A stretch of 47,671 bases of DNA, from the NCBI GenBank assembly GCA_003142615.1, contig PLMW01000081.1:1-47671 (forward strand), read 5' to 3'. Each line of letters starts with the position of its first letter. The first letter of the stretch is position 1. A program made the position numbers and the translations under genes. The stretch is from Opitutia bacterium. GTDB taxonomy: Bacteria > Verrucomicrobiota > Verrucomicrobiia > Opitutales > Opitutaceae. Positions 27,497 through 37,411 of this stretch are shown here, piece by piece. The notes beneath the pieces were generated by a model. It saw only the letters and a list, made by a program, of their open reading frames with translations. It had not been told where the DNA came from and did no database searches.

Positions 27497-28341
27497 CGCC
27501 CGACGCCGCTCAGCACGAGCAGCAGTGTGTGTAAGTTAAAAAGGGCGTGGGCGAGCATTGGCACGGCGATGTTGCCGGTGCGCTCATAGGCGGCGGCGAA
27601 CAAGACGCCGAGGACGAACAGGGGAAGAAAGCTGACCCAGTTGGCATGCAGCAGCGCGAAGAGTCCGGCACTCGCGCCATACGCGGCCCAGCGCGGGATG
27701 CGGGTGCGCAGGAAACGGAAGACCCCGGCGCGGAACACGAGCTCCTCGCTGACGGGGGCGACGGCCAGCGCCAGCACGACCATGAAGCCGAGCAGGGCCG
27801 GGGACTTGGTTTGCGTGAAGAGATCAACAAGTTCCTGGCGCTCCGTGGGCAGATGAGCGGTTTTGAGCAGGCATTCCCAGAGGAAGCCCGCACCGCTGAC
27901 CAGTGGGACCACCATCAGGAAGGTCAACGCCGCGCCGCGCACGCCCTCCCACAAGGAGGCGCGCCCCCGGGGCGGAACCGTTTTCACCCCAGTCCGCCGC
28001 CGCCGCTCAAGCAGATGGGCGCAGAACCAGGCGAGGATGGCGCCGACATGGAACATCGAGCCGTAAAGCACGAGCTCGAACGTCGTACCATCGGGCTGGT
28101 GGCGGAGCGTCTGGCCGGTCAGAAGTCGCAGGACACCCTGCCCGAGGAATCCCAGCGTCAACACGAGCCAGACCAGGAACAGAAAGTCGGTCAGGCTCAC
28201 CTCCCAGACCAGCAAGGCGGCGGGGCGCGTCCGCACCGCCCGGCCGGCGGAACTCAGAAAGAGCCAGCCCAGAAACCCGAGCCCGCCGAGGAGCAGGGTG
28301 GATTCAAGGCCAATGATCGTCTGTTCAAGCGGGGAAAGCAT
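27493..28341 (-). CDS. CPBP-family intramembrane metalloprotease
   Basis: A 282-residue membrane protein with about seven helices. It has the CAAX-prenyl-protease-2 (Rce1/ABI) motifs: E199-E200 and R204 in PVSEELVFRAGVF, H232 in ALLHANW, and H265 with N269 in MLAHALFNLHTLL. These bind the catalytic metal inside the membrane. Bacterial members act in protein maturation, and some protect against bacteriocins, but this one is coupled to thiL by a GTGA overlap and its target is unknown. The ATG at 28341 was chosen as the first before the helix; the open frame upstream to 28632 runs into a non-coding gap. Confidence 0.9.
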   Translation of the reverse strand: MLSPLEQTIIGLESTLLLGGLGFLGWLFLSSAGRAVRTRPAALLVWEVSLTDFLFLVWLVLTLGFLGQGVLRLLTGQTLRHQPDGTTFELVLYGSMFHVGAILAWFCAHLLERRRRTGVKTVPPRGRASLWEGVRGAALTFLMVVPLVSGAGFLWECLLKTAHLPTERQELVDLFTQTKSPALLGFMVVLALAVAPVSEELVFRAGVFRFLRTRIPRWAAYGASAGLFALLHANWVSFLPLFVLGVLFAAAYERTGNIAVPMLAHALFNLHTLLLVLSGVGR

Positions 28342-28478
28342 GGAGACGGGTGTTCTGCTGGACTGCAGAATGGCGGTGGCCACGCCGAAACCAACACGAA
28401 AGGTGCGGACAACGTGGCCAGATTCGTGGGAATTTGGACAGCGCTGGCGCGTTGGAGTCGCAAGCCAGAGCTGATAGA

Positions 28479-28494
28479 GAGGATTCGAATCCTC
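28479..28494. repeat. 16-bp perfect palindrome after pyrC
   Basis: GAGGATTCGAATCCTC, two bases beyond the pyrC stop (minus strand). It lies in the 155-base gap before the CPBP gene. A nearby imperfect stem (CTGGC...GCCAG, about 28444-28468) adds structure. It may act in 3'-end formation; no T-run is present. Confidence 0.6.
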
Positions 28495-28496
28495 CG

Positions 28497-29789
28497 CTAC
28501 GTCACGATCTTCTGCCCGTCGTAGACCACCCGGCCGGAGACGATGGTGGTCTTGACCCGGCCGGTCAGGGTCTGGCGGTGCCACGGGGAGTTGCCGGATT
28601 TGCTGAAGCCGGCCTCGGCATCGTAAAGCCACTTCTCGTCGGGATCGAAGAGCGTGACGTCGGCGACGGCGTCTGCAGCGAGCGTGCCACCTGGCAGGTT
28701 GAGCAGCCGCGCGGGTTTGTGCGTCATGAGGGCGATGACGTCAGGGAGCGAAAATTTGCCCTGGCGGTGCAGCACGTCGAGCACCACGGGCAGCGCCGTC
28801 TCGAGGCCGATGACCCCGAAGGGTGCATAATCGAACTCCTTGTCCTTCTCGTAATCGGTGTGCGGTGCATGGTCGGTGGCGACGCAGTCGATGGTGCCGT
28901 CGCGCAGTCCCTCGATGAGCGCACGGCGGTCCTCCTCGGTGCGCAACGGCGGGTTCATCTTGAAGTTCGGGTCGTAGCCGACGAGGGCGGCCTCGGTGAG
29001 CGCGAGATGGTGCGGCGTGGCCTCGGCGGTGATGCGCACGCCGCGGCCCTTGGCGCGGCGGATGATGTCCACCGAGTACTTGGACGAGATGTGCTGCAGG
29101 TGGATGTGCGCGCCGGTGTAGGTGGACAGGATGACGTTGCGCGAGACGATGACGTCCTCGGCCGCGTGGGGCCAGCCGCGCAGCCCGAGCCGGGTGGACA
29201 TGACGCCCTCGTTCATGGCGGCGTTCTGCGTCATGGCTTCGTCCTGGCAGTGGTCCATGACGGGCAGATCGAACATCTTCGCATACTCGACGGCGCAGCG
29301 CATGAGCTCGTTGTTCTGCACACAATGGCCGTCATCGGTGATGGCGACGACGCCGGCGCGCTTGAGCGAGCCGGTGGGCGCAAGCTGCTCGCCCTTCTGC
29401 CCGACGGTGATGCAACCGGTCGGATGAACATGCACGACCGCGTCGTGCTCAATGGCGTTGTGGATGTACTCGATGGTGCCGGCGTTGTCCGCGACCGGGC
29501 TGGTGTTGGGCATGCAGACAACGGTGGTAAAGCCGCCGGCGGCCGCGGCGCACGAACCGGTCTGGATGGTCTCCTTGTGCGTCTGGCCGGGCTCGCGAAG
29601 GTGGACGTGGATATCGACCAGGCCGGGGCAGGCGACGAGGCCCCGGGCGTCGATTTTCTTCGCCGACTTCTTCTGCCCGGCGGAGAAGCCGGCCACGAAC
29701 CGGCCGTCGGCGATGAACAGGTTGCCCCGGGCATTGCGTTTGGCCGCAGGGTCGATGACGCGGGCGTTGGTGATCCAGAGAAGGCTCAT
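28497..29789 (-). CDS. pyrC: Dihydroorotase, class I
   Basis: A 430-residue amidohydrolase that cyclises carbamoyl-aspartate to dihydroorotate in pyrimidine synthesis. Zinc ligands: H61 and H63 in DIHVHLREPG, D153 in TDDGHC (class I enzymes use this Asp instead of a carboxylated lysine), H180 in VMDHCQDE, H233 in LQHISS, and the catalytic D306 in TDHAPHT. MPNTSPVADN is the family's substrate loop. The ATG at 29789 (MSLLWITNARVID) gives the proper N-terminus. It follows pyrB after a 145-base gap filled with degenerate repeats. Confidence 0.96.
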   Translation of the reverse strand: MSLLWITNARVIDPAAKRNARGNLFIADGRFVAGFSAGQKKSAKKIDARGLVACPGLVDIHVHLREPGQTHKETIQTGSCAAAAGGFTTVVCMPNTSPVADNAGTIEYIHNAIEHDAVVHVHPTGCITVGQKGEQLAPTGSLKRAGVVAITDDGHCVQNNELMRCAVEYAKMFDLPVMDHCQDEAMTQNAAMNEGVMSTRLGLRGWPHAAEDVIVSRNVILSTYTGAHIHLQHISSKYSVDIIRRAKGRGVRITAEATPHHLALTEAALVGYDPNFKMNPPLRTEEDRRALIEGLRDGTIDCVATDHAPHTDYEKDKEFDYAPFGVIGLETALPVVLDVLHRQGKFSLPDVIALMTHKPARLLNLPGGTLAADAVADVTLFDPDEKWLYDAEAGFSKSGNSPWHRQTLTGRVKTTIVSGRVVYDGQKIVT

Positions 29790-29934
29790 GAAAAAAGATC
29801 CAAATCCCAAATCTCAAGTTCCAAGGAAAGGGGAAGGGCGAAAAATCCAAAACCATCGGCTGCCAGCCTAGGTTTCTGCATTGGGAGTTTGGTCATTGGG
29901 ATTTCCTTGAAAATTGGAACTTGGGGCTTGGGAT
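29790..29934. repeat. Degenerate inverted repeat filling the pyrB-pyrC gap
   Basis: The left part has CCAAATCCCAAATCTCAAG and TTCCAAGG (about 29810-29826); the right part has CCTTGAAAATTGGAACTTGG and GGCTTGGGATTT (about 29905-29937), roughly its reverse complement. The composition (runs of AAATCCCAA) is much more AT-rich than the genes. It belongs to the family of self-echoing repeats seen across 29.8-33.9 kb. Confidence 0.8.
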
Positions 29935-30879
<945 letters not shown>

Positions 30880-30919
30880 TTTTGATTTCGGATTTTGGGT
30901 TGCGGATCTCGGATTGGTT
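30880..30919. repeat. GGATTTCGGATT-type repeat between pyrR and pyrB
   Basis: The gap is made of TTTGATTTCGGATTTTGGG followed by TTGCGGATCTCGGATTGG. The same GGATTTCGGATTGCGGA unit occurs in frame inside the helicase gene at about 32554-32577. Confidence 0.8.
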
Positions 30920-31477
30920 TCAGCCGCGGCGGTCGGCAACCGGCGGAGTGGACATCTGCTCGGCGGGCAGGACGCGGATGGAGTCGTTTGCCGGATCTTC
31001 GGGATCGAGGCGGACGGAGACCCTTTCCGTGTCACCGGCCTTCAGCGTGAGGCCGCAGTAGTCGGCGGCGACGGGGAGCCGGCGGCCGCCGCGGTCGACG
31101 AGCACCGCCAGCTCGACCTTGGCCGGACGGCCGTGGTCGAAGAGCTCATCGAGCGCGGCCTTCGCCGTGCGCCCGGAGAACAGCACGTCGTCGACGAGCA
31201 CGACGGTGGCGCCGCTGACGTCGACCGGAATGTGCGTGGGCGCGAACTCCTTGGGAATGGGGTTGCGCTCGATGTCGTCGCGATGGAACGAGATGTCGAT
31301 CACGCCGCAGGGCGCCCCCTTGAGCAGGGCGGCCAGCCGGCGCGCGAGGATGATGCCTCCGTTGGCGATGCCGAGCAGGACGGGCGGCGTGGCGGCGTGG
31401 CGGCGGGCAATGGCGGAAGCCAGCTGCTGAATCGCGGGTTGGATCTTCTCGGAGCCGATGCGGTTCGGTGTGGCCAC
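30920..31477 (-). CDS. pyrR: Bifunctional pyrimidine regulator / uracil phosphoribosyltransferase PyrR
   Basis: PyrR-type proteins bind pyr mRNA as an attenuation factor and can also convert uracil to UMP. The PRPP-binding loop is VVLVDDVLFSGRTAKAALDE, with LLGIANGGIILARRLA and DISFHRDDI ahead of it and VELAVLVDRGGRRLPV after. From the GTG at 31477 the protein is 185 residues, normal for the family. The frame also has ATGs at 31537 and 31570; the latter directly follows the helicase stop codon and would add a 31-residue basic extension. It leads a pyrR-pyrB-pyrC set. No clear PyrR-binding anti-antiterminator is visible in the leader. Confidence 0.9.
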   Translation of the reverse strand: MATPNRIGSEKIQPAIQQLASAIARRHAATPPVLLGIANGGIILARRLAALLKGAPCGVIDISFHRDDIERNPIPKEFAPTHIPVDVSGATVVLVDDVLFSGRTAKAALDELFDHGRPAKVELAVLVDRGGRRLPVAADYCGLTLKAGDTERVSVRLDPEDPANDSIRVLPAEQMSTPPVADRRG

Positions 31478-31570
31478 GAGCTTTCGTTGTGACGTAGACC
31501 GGCGGCCCGGTAAAGCGAAAAGCCGTGACGGGCGAAACATGCTCCGCGACAAACCACCACCCTCACGCAT

Positions 31571-34306
31571 TCAGGTACGCAGCCAGGCAGCGAGATCGGC
31601 GTCGGTGGCAATGAGGTCGCCGCGCTGGTATTCGGGCGAGAGGAGCGTCACATAGGAGGGCTCTGCGAAGCGGCGGCAGTGCAGCAGCACGCGGGCCTGC
31701 TGGCCGGGCGCGCGCACGAGGCGGCCGAGCGCCTGGTTCACTTTTTGCATGCCGGGAATCTGGTACACCCGGCGGAACGCGGCGTCGCGGCTAAGGCCCG
31801 CGCGCTCCAGCCCGGTCATGCGGGTGCGCTGGATGGCATTCACCTCCGGCAGCGCCGGCCCGACCACCATGGCGTGCGTCACGCGGCCGCCGAGCAGATC
31901 GATGCTCTCGGCAAAGCTGCTGCCGAGCACGAGAAAGAGCGCGTCGGCCAGCTCCAGTGATTCCTCAACCCAGGCGGTCTGCGCGGCGAGGTCGGCCAGA
32001 CGTGGTTGCAGCGCCACCCGCAAAGGGGAGCCGGCGGCCTCCAGCGCCTGCATGATGTTTCCCGCGTAGGCGTAGCTGGGGAAAAAACCGGCGATGGCGT
32101 TGCCGGCCGCGGCGTGCAAAGCCTCCGCGGTGGCGGCGGTGGCCGCGTAGTGCCGGGAGCGATGCTGAAAGGTGGTGTCAACCCGCACGTCGACGCCGAC
32201 CAGGTAGGCGTGCTCGCGCCAGGGCGCCCGGGCCCGCAGCACGCGCGGCAGCGCCGCCTCGCGCGCCTCCTCGACCTGCAGGAGTCCGGCGCCGGAGGTG
32301 ACTTCCCGCAATGTCTTGCGGGCCCGGCGCGAAAGCCTGCCGAGCATGGCGGGGGGCTCCACGGCGCGGGGACGCGCGAGCTCGGACGGCGGTTCGGCCA
32401 GTCCGCAACTGGCGGCAAACACGTCCGTGGGCTGCAGCGTGGCGGAGGAGAGCATGACTCCGGCATAGGCACGCAAGGTCCGGCCGATCAGGGCGGCAGC
32501 GTCGAGACAGGTGAAATGCAGCTCCCCGTTGCGCGGACACCAGAGCAGCGTCGGAATTTCGGATTTCGGATTGCGGAGACCGGAAAGGGCAGGCTCGGAA
32601 ACGGGCGGAAGCGCAAACTCGCCGGCCAGCCAGTCGCGCAGGGCGAGCGTCTGCCAGAGTTGCTCCGACACGTGTGGCCCGAGCGCCGCATAGTCGAGCG
32701 GCGTGGAGGCGACGAGGGTGGCCAGGCGGTCAACCGCGTCACGGATGTCATCCTCGGTCATGGGATCGAGGCTCTCGGCGTGGCGGAGCCCGGTCAGCAG
32801 CCGGGTCCAGTGCTCACACGCGAGCAGGAGTGAGGCGGGCGGATGCATGCGATGCAACTCGACGAGCACGGCCTCGGCCTCGCCGGCCCGCGCGACGTGT
32901 GACCAGGCATCGGCCACCCGGGCGGGCAGGTTATGGGCCTCGTCGATGATGAGCAGCGTCTCGGCCGGGTTGAAACCGGGGCGTTCGTAGAACACCCCGC
33001 GGCTGTCAGGCGCAAAAACGTAGTTGTAGTCGCCGATCCAGACGTCGTTGAAGGGCAGGGCCGCCCGGGTGATCTCGTAGGGGCAGATATGCGCGTCGCG
33101 GCCGGCGGCACGGAGCGCCTCCAGGTCGCGCGGCTGATCCTCGCGCAGATAGAAACGGGCCAGCCCGCTCTGCGGCCAGCGGACCTCCATGTCGGCGAGG
33201 AACGAGCACGCGGCGCGCACGCAGTGGAAGACCGGATTGATGCAATGCTCGCCCTTCGGCCGCACCTGCCAGGCGGCGACGGGCGTTGCCGCCGGTTCAG
33301 GGTTCAGGGTTTTGGGTTCAAGGTTGTCACCCGGCGAGGTCATGGTGGCGAGCGTGCGCATGACTTGGAGCTGGCCGGTGGATTTGCCCGTGAGATAGAG
33401 CAGGCGCGAAAAGCGGCCGGTGCGGAGCCGGCCAAGCGCGAACTCGAGCAGCACGCCCGTCTTGCCATAGCCGGTCGGTGCTTCGAAGAGAAGCACCGGC
33501 GAAGGTCGAAAGTCCAAGGCCGCAGCCGGGACGGTCTGGCTTTCGACTTTGGACTCCGGACTCTCGACGCCACCGAAGGCTGCGAGCAGGTCATTCTGGA
33601 TGGTCTCCTGCCCGGGGCGGAGAACGGCGAAGGCGGGGCGGAATCGCAGGCGGCGCAGCCGGTCACGCGCCCGCAGCCGCAGGTTGAGAAACTCGATCAC
33701 CCGTTCGAGCTGGGTCCGGAAGAGCGCCTCGTCGTCGGCGGTGAGAACCACCGTCTGGGTGATCCCGGTGCCGACTTCGACAAAAACGAGCTCAGCTCGA
33801 AGGGGCGCAGGTCGCAGGTCGCAGGCCGGAGGCCGGAAGGACTGACTTTCGACGTTGGACGTCAAACTTCCGACGTTTTGCGGAGCGGAGCGCAGCAACG
33901 CCAGGTAAGTGACGGTCTGGATGAAGTAGTCCGGGTAGTCGGCGCGCAGCGTGGTCTCGTCGGCGGGGAGGGGACCGCCAACCGTCTTGATCTCGCGAAC
34001 AATCGTGGCATCGGCCGTGGTGACGAGCTGGTCGATGCGACCCGTGAACCCGAAGTTCCATCCGCGGTGAAGATGGTCGAGTGCCAGCGGCACTTCAAAG
34101 GAGGCACCAGCCCTGGCGCCCGCACCCCTCCGGGAGGCGACCTCTTGTTCGACCCGGACGCGGAGCTGGGCGTGCCATTGCTGGCCGAGCTTCGCGCGCC
34201 ATGCGCCCGACGGTCCGCCCTGGCCGGTGTCGCGCGGCCCGAGCGTGAAGCCGGCGAATTCGCCGACGCTCAGTGCGCAGGTGCGGTCATCGAGGGAGAA
34301 CTCCAT
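31571..34306 (-). CDS. XPD/DinG-type iron-sulfur helicase with N-terminal nuclease-like domain
   Basis: A 911-residue superfamily 2 helicase. Residues of about 30-220 look like a PD-(D/E)XK (Cas4/RecB-like) domain: FTGRIDQLV then TIVREIKTVGG. Walker A is FEAPTGYGKTGVLLE (about residue 280) and the Walker B/DEAH box is LLIIDEAHNLPARV (about 453). Four cysteines between them (HCINPVFHCVRAACSF and HICPYE) fit the Fe-S cluster of XPD/Rad3 helicases. The later half holds VMLSSATLQ and VNQALGRLVRAPG (motif VI). Four segments at about residues 142-168, 246-267, 327-337 and 575-585 are in-frame copies of degenerate genomic repeats (SNVESQ, SKVESQ, LEPKTLNPEP, LRNPKSEIP) and look like insertions in surface loops. 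Confidence 0.9.
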   Translation of the reverse strand: MEFSLDDRTCALSVGEFAGFTLGPRDTGQGGPSGAWRAKLGQQWHAQLRVRVEQEVASRRGAGARAGASFEVPLALDHLHRGWNFGFTGRIDQLVTTADATIVREIKTVGGPLPADETTLRADYPDYFIQTVTYLALLRSAPQNVGSLTSNVESQSFRPPACDLRPAPLRAELVFVEVGTGITQTVVLTADDEALFRTQLERVIEFLNLRLRARDRLRRLRFRPAFAVLRPGQETIQNDLLAAFGGVESPESKVESQTVPAAALDFRPSPVLLFEAPTGYGKTGVLLEFALGRLRTGRFSRLLYLTGKSTGQLQVMRTLATMTSPGDNLEPKTLNPEPAATPVAAWQVRPKGEHCINPVFHCVRAACSFLADMEVRWPQSGLARFYLREDQPRDLEALRAAGRDAHICPYEITRAALPFNDVWIGDYNYVFAPDSRGVFYERPGFNPAETLLIIDEAHNLPARVADAWSHVARAGEAEAVLVELHRMHPPASLLLACEHWTRLLTGLRHAESLDPMTEDDIRDAVDRLATLVASTPLDYAALGPHVSEQLWQTLALRDWLAGEFALPPVSEPALSGLRNPKSEIPTLLWCPRNGELHFTCLDAAALIGRTLRAYAGVMLSSATLQPTDVFAASCGLAEPPSELARPRAVEPPAMLGRLSRRARKTLREVTSGAGLLQVEEAREAALPRVLRARAPWREHAYLVGVDVRVDTTFQHRSRHYAATAATAEALHAAAGNAIAGFFPSYAYAGNIMQALEAAGSPLRVALQPRLADLAAQTAWVEESLELADALFLVLGSSFAESIDLLGGRVTHAMVVGPALPEVNAIQRTRMTGLERAGLSRDAAFRRVYQIPGMQKVNQALGRLVRAPGQQARVLLHCRRFAEPSYVTLLSPEYQRGDLIATDADLAAWLRT

Positions 34307-34367
34307 GCGGCCATCACGAAATACACAAAACCCGTGAAAAGAAAGACCGTGTTAGAGTTTCTCGCGG

Positions 34368-34985
34368 TCACTCCATGAGAATCTCCGTGCGCGTGCGGAG
34401 GTAGTCCTCGAGGCGGCCCGTCAGGTCGGCGACGACCGGCGCGGCGGCCGTCTGGCCGGCGAGCGGCTGGTTCAACAGCTCCGCCGCTGCCGCACGGTCG
34501 CCGGCCGGCAGCCCCTGCCACCATTCCTGTTTGACGGGATAGCCTTGGTCGCGGGCAAAGCAGTAGAGCGCCTTGAGGTAGACGATGTCGGGCTGGCCGG
34601 TGGCGCTGAAGGCCGTGAAGGTCTGCCGCAGCAGTGCATAGACATCGGCCCGGCTTTCCTCGTGCACCGGATTGCGGGCGATGACCGCGGTGAAGGCGGA
34701 GGCGAGGCGCAGCGCGTCGTAGCTGCGACCGATGGCGCTGTGGCGCACGAGCAGGCGGGCCTCCTTGAGAAACCACGTCCGGCCCTGGTTGGAGCTTTCG
34801 AGAAAGAGATCCGCCTCGTCGAACAAGTCGAGGGCGATGGCCGTGGAGGTGGGTTTGGTGGAGATGCGCCGCAGACAGAGGAGCGGGCCGTGCACGGCGG
34901 AGATGACCGTGAACTGCTGAAAGCGGTCGGCGGGGAGCTTCTTCAGCAGCACAAACGCGTTGGTATGAAGCTGCAGGCCGGGCAT
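34368..34985 (-). CDS. recO: DNA repair protein RecO
   Basis: A 205-residue divergent RecO, which helps RecR load RecA on SSB-coated gaps. The N-terminal OB-fold is seen in LHTNAFVLLKKLPADRFQQF and TVISAVHGPLLCLRRIS; the C-terminal helical domain follows (WFLKEARLLVRHSAIGRSYD, QPDIVYLKALYCFARDQGYP). The usual zinc cysteines are absent. The ATG at 34985 starts just before the OB-fold. It lies between the helicase and a DUF502 gene on the same strand, consistent with a repair and housekeeping transcript. Confidence 0.75.
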   Translation of the reverse strand: MPGLQLHTNAFVLLKKLPADRFQQFTVISAVHGPLLCLRRISTKPTSTAIALDLFDEADLFLESSNQGRTWFLKEARLLVRHSAIGRSYDALRLASAFTAVIARNPVHEESRADVYALLRQTFTAFSATGQPDIVYLKALYCFARDQGYPVKQEWWQGLPAGDRAAAAELLNQPLAGQTAAAPVVADLTGRLEDYLRTRTEILME

Positions 34986-35046
34986 CAGAGTGACGGGTGA
35001 AAGCGAGCGTGACCGCGGAAGAAGCCAGCGGGGCGGAATTCCCCCT

Positions 35047-35736
35047 TCACTTCCTGCTTTCACCCCCACCTGGCGGCGGCAGGCCTGGCACTGTCAGGGG
35101 CGGGCGGCTACCGCCGGAGACGGAGGGCATCACGGTGCCGCCGGAGATGATCATCTTCATGCCATCACCCACGGACATTTCCAATTCGATGATTTCCTGC
35201 TTCGGCAGCATCAGAAGAAATCCACTGGTCGGGTTGGGGGTGGTGGGGACGAAGACGGACCAGAGTTCCTCGCTGACCTTCGACTGCAGATCGCCCCGGG
35301 CCTTGTTGGTGAGAAAGCCGATCGTGTAGACACCCTTGCGCGGAAATTCCACAAGCACGACCTTGGTGAAAAGACTGCGATGCTGGGTGGAGAACGTGTC
35401 CACGATCTGCTTCACCGTGTTGTAGACGGTGTTCACGCCGGGAATGCCCTGGATGAAGCGCTCGGCCAGCCCGCCGAAGTACCGGCCGAAGACGTAACGG
35501 GAGAGATAGCCCAGGGCGGTGATGATCACCAGAACGGCAATGGTCGCGAGCACGTCCCATAACAAAGCGAGGCTCTGCAACGGGGGAGGCAGGTAGGGCT
35601 CGAACAACGGACGGAAGGAGCCGCCGACCCGCGCAAACAGCCAGCTGAACACGAGCCAGGTGACGGCGAGCGGCGCCAGCAGGAGAAGGCCGGAGAGAAA
35701 GGCGTTGCGGAGGGAGGTGAGCGGACCCTTGTTCAT
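35047..35736 (-). CDS. DUF502 family membrane protein
   Basis: A 229-residue inner-membrane protein with two helices (LLLLAPLAVTWLVFSWLF and LLWDVLATIAVLVIITALGY) followed by the family hallmark IPGVNTVYNTVKQIVDTF and VVLVEFPRKGVYTIGFLT, then FVPTTPNPTSGFLLMLP. DUF502 proteins are widespread with no proven role; plant relatives are linked to endosomal trafficking. The C-terminal 30 residues are Gly/Pro-rich. It is probably transcribed with recO. Confidence 0.93.
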   Translation of the reverse strand: MNKGPLTSLRNAFLSGLLLLAPLAVTWLVFSWLFARVGGSFRPLFEPYLPPPLQSLALLWDVLATIAVLVIITALGYLSRYVFGRYFGGLAERFIQGIPGVNTVYNTVKQIVDTFSTQHRSLFTKVVLVEFPRKGVYTIGFLTNKARGDLQSKVSEELWSVFVPTTPNPTSGFLLMLPKQEIIELEMSVGDGMKMIISGGTVMPSVSGGSRPPLTVPGLPPPGGGESRK

Positions 35737-35895
35737 GAAGGAAAGTGAGCGTCACACTCTGCGGCTGCCGCCGCCGAAACGCACGCAAAAACACCGGTCC
35801 GGCCGGCGCGGGGGGAGTCCCTGCCCCGCCGAGGCCGGATCGCGGACGCCGCGGAATCTTGCATGCCGCCGGCATTCGTTGAACATCGCACGGCG

Positions 35896-36834
35896 ATGGA
35901 ACGCATCCTGCACGTCCTCACGGGCCCCACGGCGGTCGGCAAGACCGAATGGGCGCTGCGCTGGGCCGGGGCCCGCGGCGCGGAGATCGTATCGTGCGAC
36001 TCACTGCTCCTCTACCGGGGCATGGACATCGGCACGGCCAAACCGACGCCGGCGGAGCGGGCGCGCGTGCCCCACCATCTCATTGACATCCTGGAGCTGA
36101 CCGAAACCTGCGACGTGGCGCGCTATGTGGCGGCGGCGCGCGCGGCCTGCGACGACATCGTGGCGCGCGGCCGGCGCGTGCTGGTGACCGGCGGCAGCGG
36201 ATTCTACCTGAAGGCGTTTTTTGCGCCGGTGGCCGACGAGGTGGATGTCCCGCCGGCGGTACGTTCAGCGGTGGCGGCCCGGTTGGAACACGACGGCCTG
36301 CCGGCGCTGGTGGAGGAACTGCGGCGGCTGAATCCGCAGGGACTCGGTCCGCTTGACGTACACAATCCACGACGCGTGGTGCGCGCGCTGGAACGGTGCC
36401 TGGCATCGCACCGCACCCTGGCGGACCTGGCCGAGGCGTTCGCCCGCCAGCCGGCGCCTTTCGCCGGGTGGGAGGTGCGGCTCGTGCGACTGGACCGGCC
36501 CCGGGCGGAACTGGAGACGCGCATCGACGTCCGCGTCCAGGCGATGCTAGCGGCGGGACTGGTGGAGGAGGTGCGGCGTCTGCTGGGCGCAGGATTGAAA
36601 CAGAACGCGAGCGCGGCCCGGGCCATTGGCTATCGCGAAACGATCGCCTGGCTGGAGGGACGGCTGCGCGCGGACGAACTTGCCCCCGCCATTGTGCGGA
36701 GCACCCGGGCGCTGGTGAAAAAGCAGCTCACCTGGTTTCGAACGCAACTGCCGCCGCATTCCGTGCTGGCGGCGGGCAGCCTCACGCTGGATTTGCTGTT
36801 TCCGGAGACTTCCGCATCAGACGCACGTAGATGA
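35896..36834 (+). CDS. miaA: tRNA dimethylallyltransferase
   Basis: A 312-residue enzyme that adds a dimethylallyl group to A37 of tRNAs reading UNN codons. The P-loop is LTGPTAVGKTEWALR; the substrate-binding DSLLLYRGMDIGTAKP has Ser-Leu-Leu-Leu where DSMQVY is usual. PHHLIDILE, VTGGSGFYLKAF, ARAIGYRETIAWLEG and the C-terminal K-K-Q-x-x-W-F-R follow. The ATG at 35896 was chosen; a start at 35863 would add 11 residues. Its 3' end overlaps the convergent gene at 36782 by 53 bases. Confidence 0.96.
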   Translation: MERILHVLTGPTAVGKTEWALRWAGARGAEIVSCDSLLLYRGMDIGTAKPTPAERARVPHHLIDILELTETCDVARYVAAARAACDDIVARGRRVLVTGGSGFYLKAFFAPVADEVDVPPAVRSAVAARLEHDGLPALVEELRRLNPQGLGPLDVHNPRRVVRALERCLASHRTLADLAEAFARQPAPFAGWEVRLVRLDRPRAELETRIDVRVQAMLAAGLVEEVRRLLGAGLKQNASAARAIGYRETIAWLEGRLRADELAPAIVRSTRALVKKQLTWFRTQLPPHSVLAAGSLTLDLLFPETSASDARR

Positions 36835-37411
36835 TCACGTGCGTCGCGATGATAAGCGGCATGAGGAACGTGGGGAGCACGCTGAGCGGCAGAACCTGGA
36901 GGGCGCCGAGTTGCCAGGGGCGGGAGAAGCCGATTCGCGCCGCCGTGAACACGACGAATAATATGTCAACGAGGCCGATGGTATTCCAGATGAAGCAGAC
37001 GTGATGGTGGAGCTCCTCGCGCAGGGGCAGGAACACCACCCCGACGGCGAGGGAGGCCACGATGATGTCGCCCCAGCCGCCGGGCACCGCGAACGCGTAG
37101 GGCAGCGCGCCACGCTGGTAGAGGAACAGAAAATAAAAACCGACGAAGCGCGTGACGTGCGGCAGCACGAGCGCGCGCACATCAAGTGCATCGATCCAAG
37201 CACGGACTGCGGTGATGCCGAAGCAGGCGGTGAGCAGCAGCGCGGTCAGGACCACAAGGATGATCTGCGGCGCCAGTGCCGGCAGGCGCGCCAGCAACTC
37301 CAGTCTGCCGACGACGAGCGCGGCGAGGAACCACGTCCAGAGGACAAGCCGGACAATGATGCGCACGGAGGTCTGGGGTTGGGGATTGCTGGAGCGGCTC
37401 CGCGATCCCAT
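36782..37411 (-). CDS. Multi-helix membrane protein, unknown function
   Basis: A 209-residue protein with about six helices, for example IIVRLVLWTWFLAALVVG, IILVVLTALLLTACF, VGFYFLFLYQRGALPYAF and LPTFLMPLIIATHVIIYV. A loop with VPGGWGDIIVASLAV precedes the central helices and is the most distinctive part. The start at 37411 may be too early; the first 16 residues are polar. It is read in the same direction as the TolC-like gene 66 bases upstream, so it may be in the same transcript, but no link to export is evident. Confidence 0.75.
   Translation of the reverse strand: MGSRSRSSNPQPQTSVRIIVRLVLWTWFLAALVVGRLELLARLPALAPQIILVVLTALLLTACFGITAVRAWIDALDVRALVLPHVTRFVGFYFLFLYQRGALPYAFAVPGGWGDIIVASLAVGVVFLPLREELHHHVCFIWNTIGLVDILFVVFTAARIGFSRPWQLGALQVLPLSVLPTFLMPLIIATHVIIYVRLMRKSPETANPA

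Noticed and set aside
28439-28500. tRNA-like stretch (GGATTCGAATCC with nearby stems) between pyrC and the CPBP gene
   Set aside because: The T-arm cannot form a five-pair stem with a seven-base loop, and no matching acceptor 5' strand, D-arm or anticodon arm is found on either strand.
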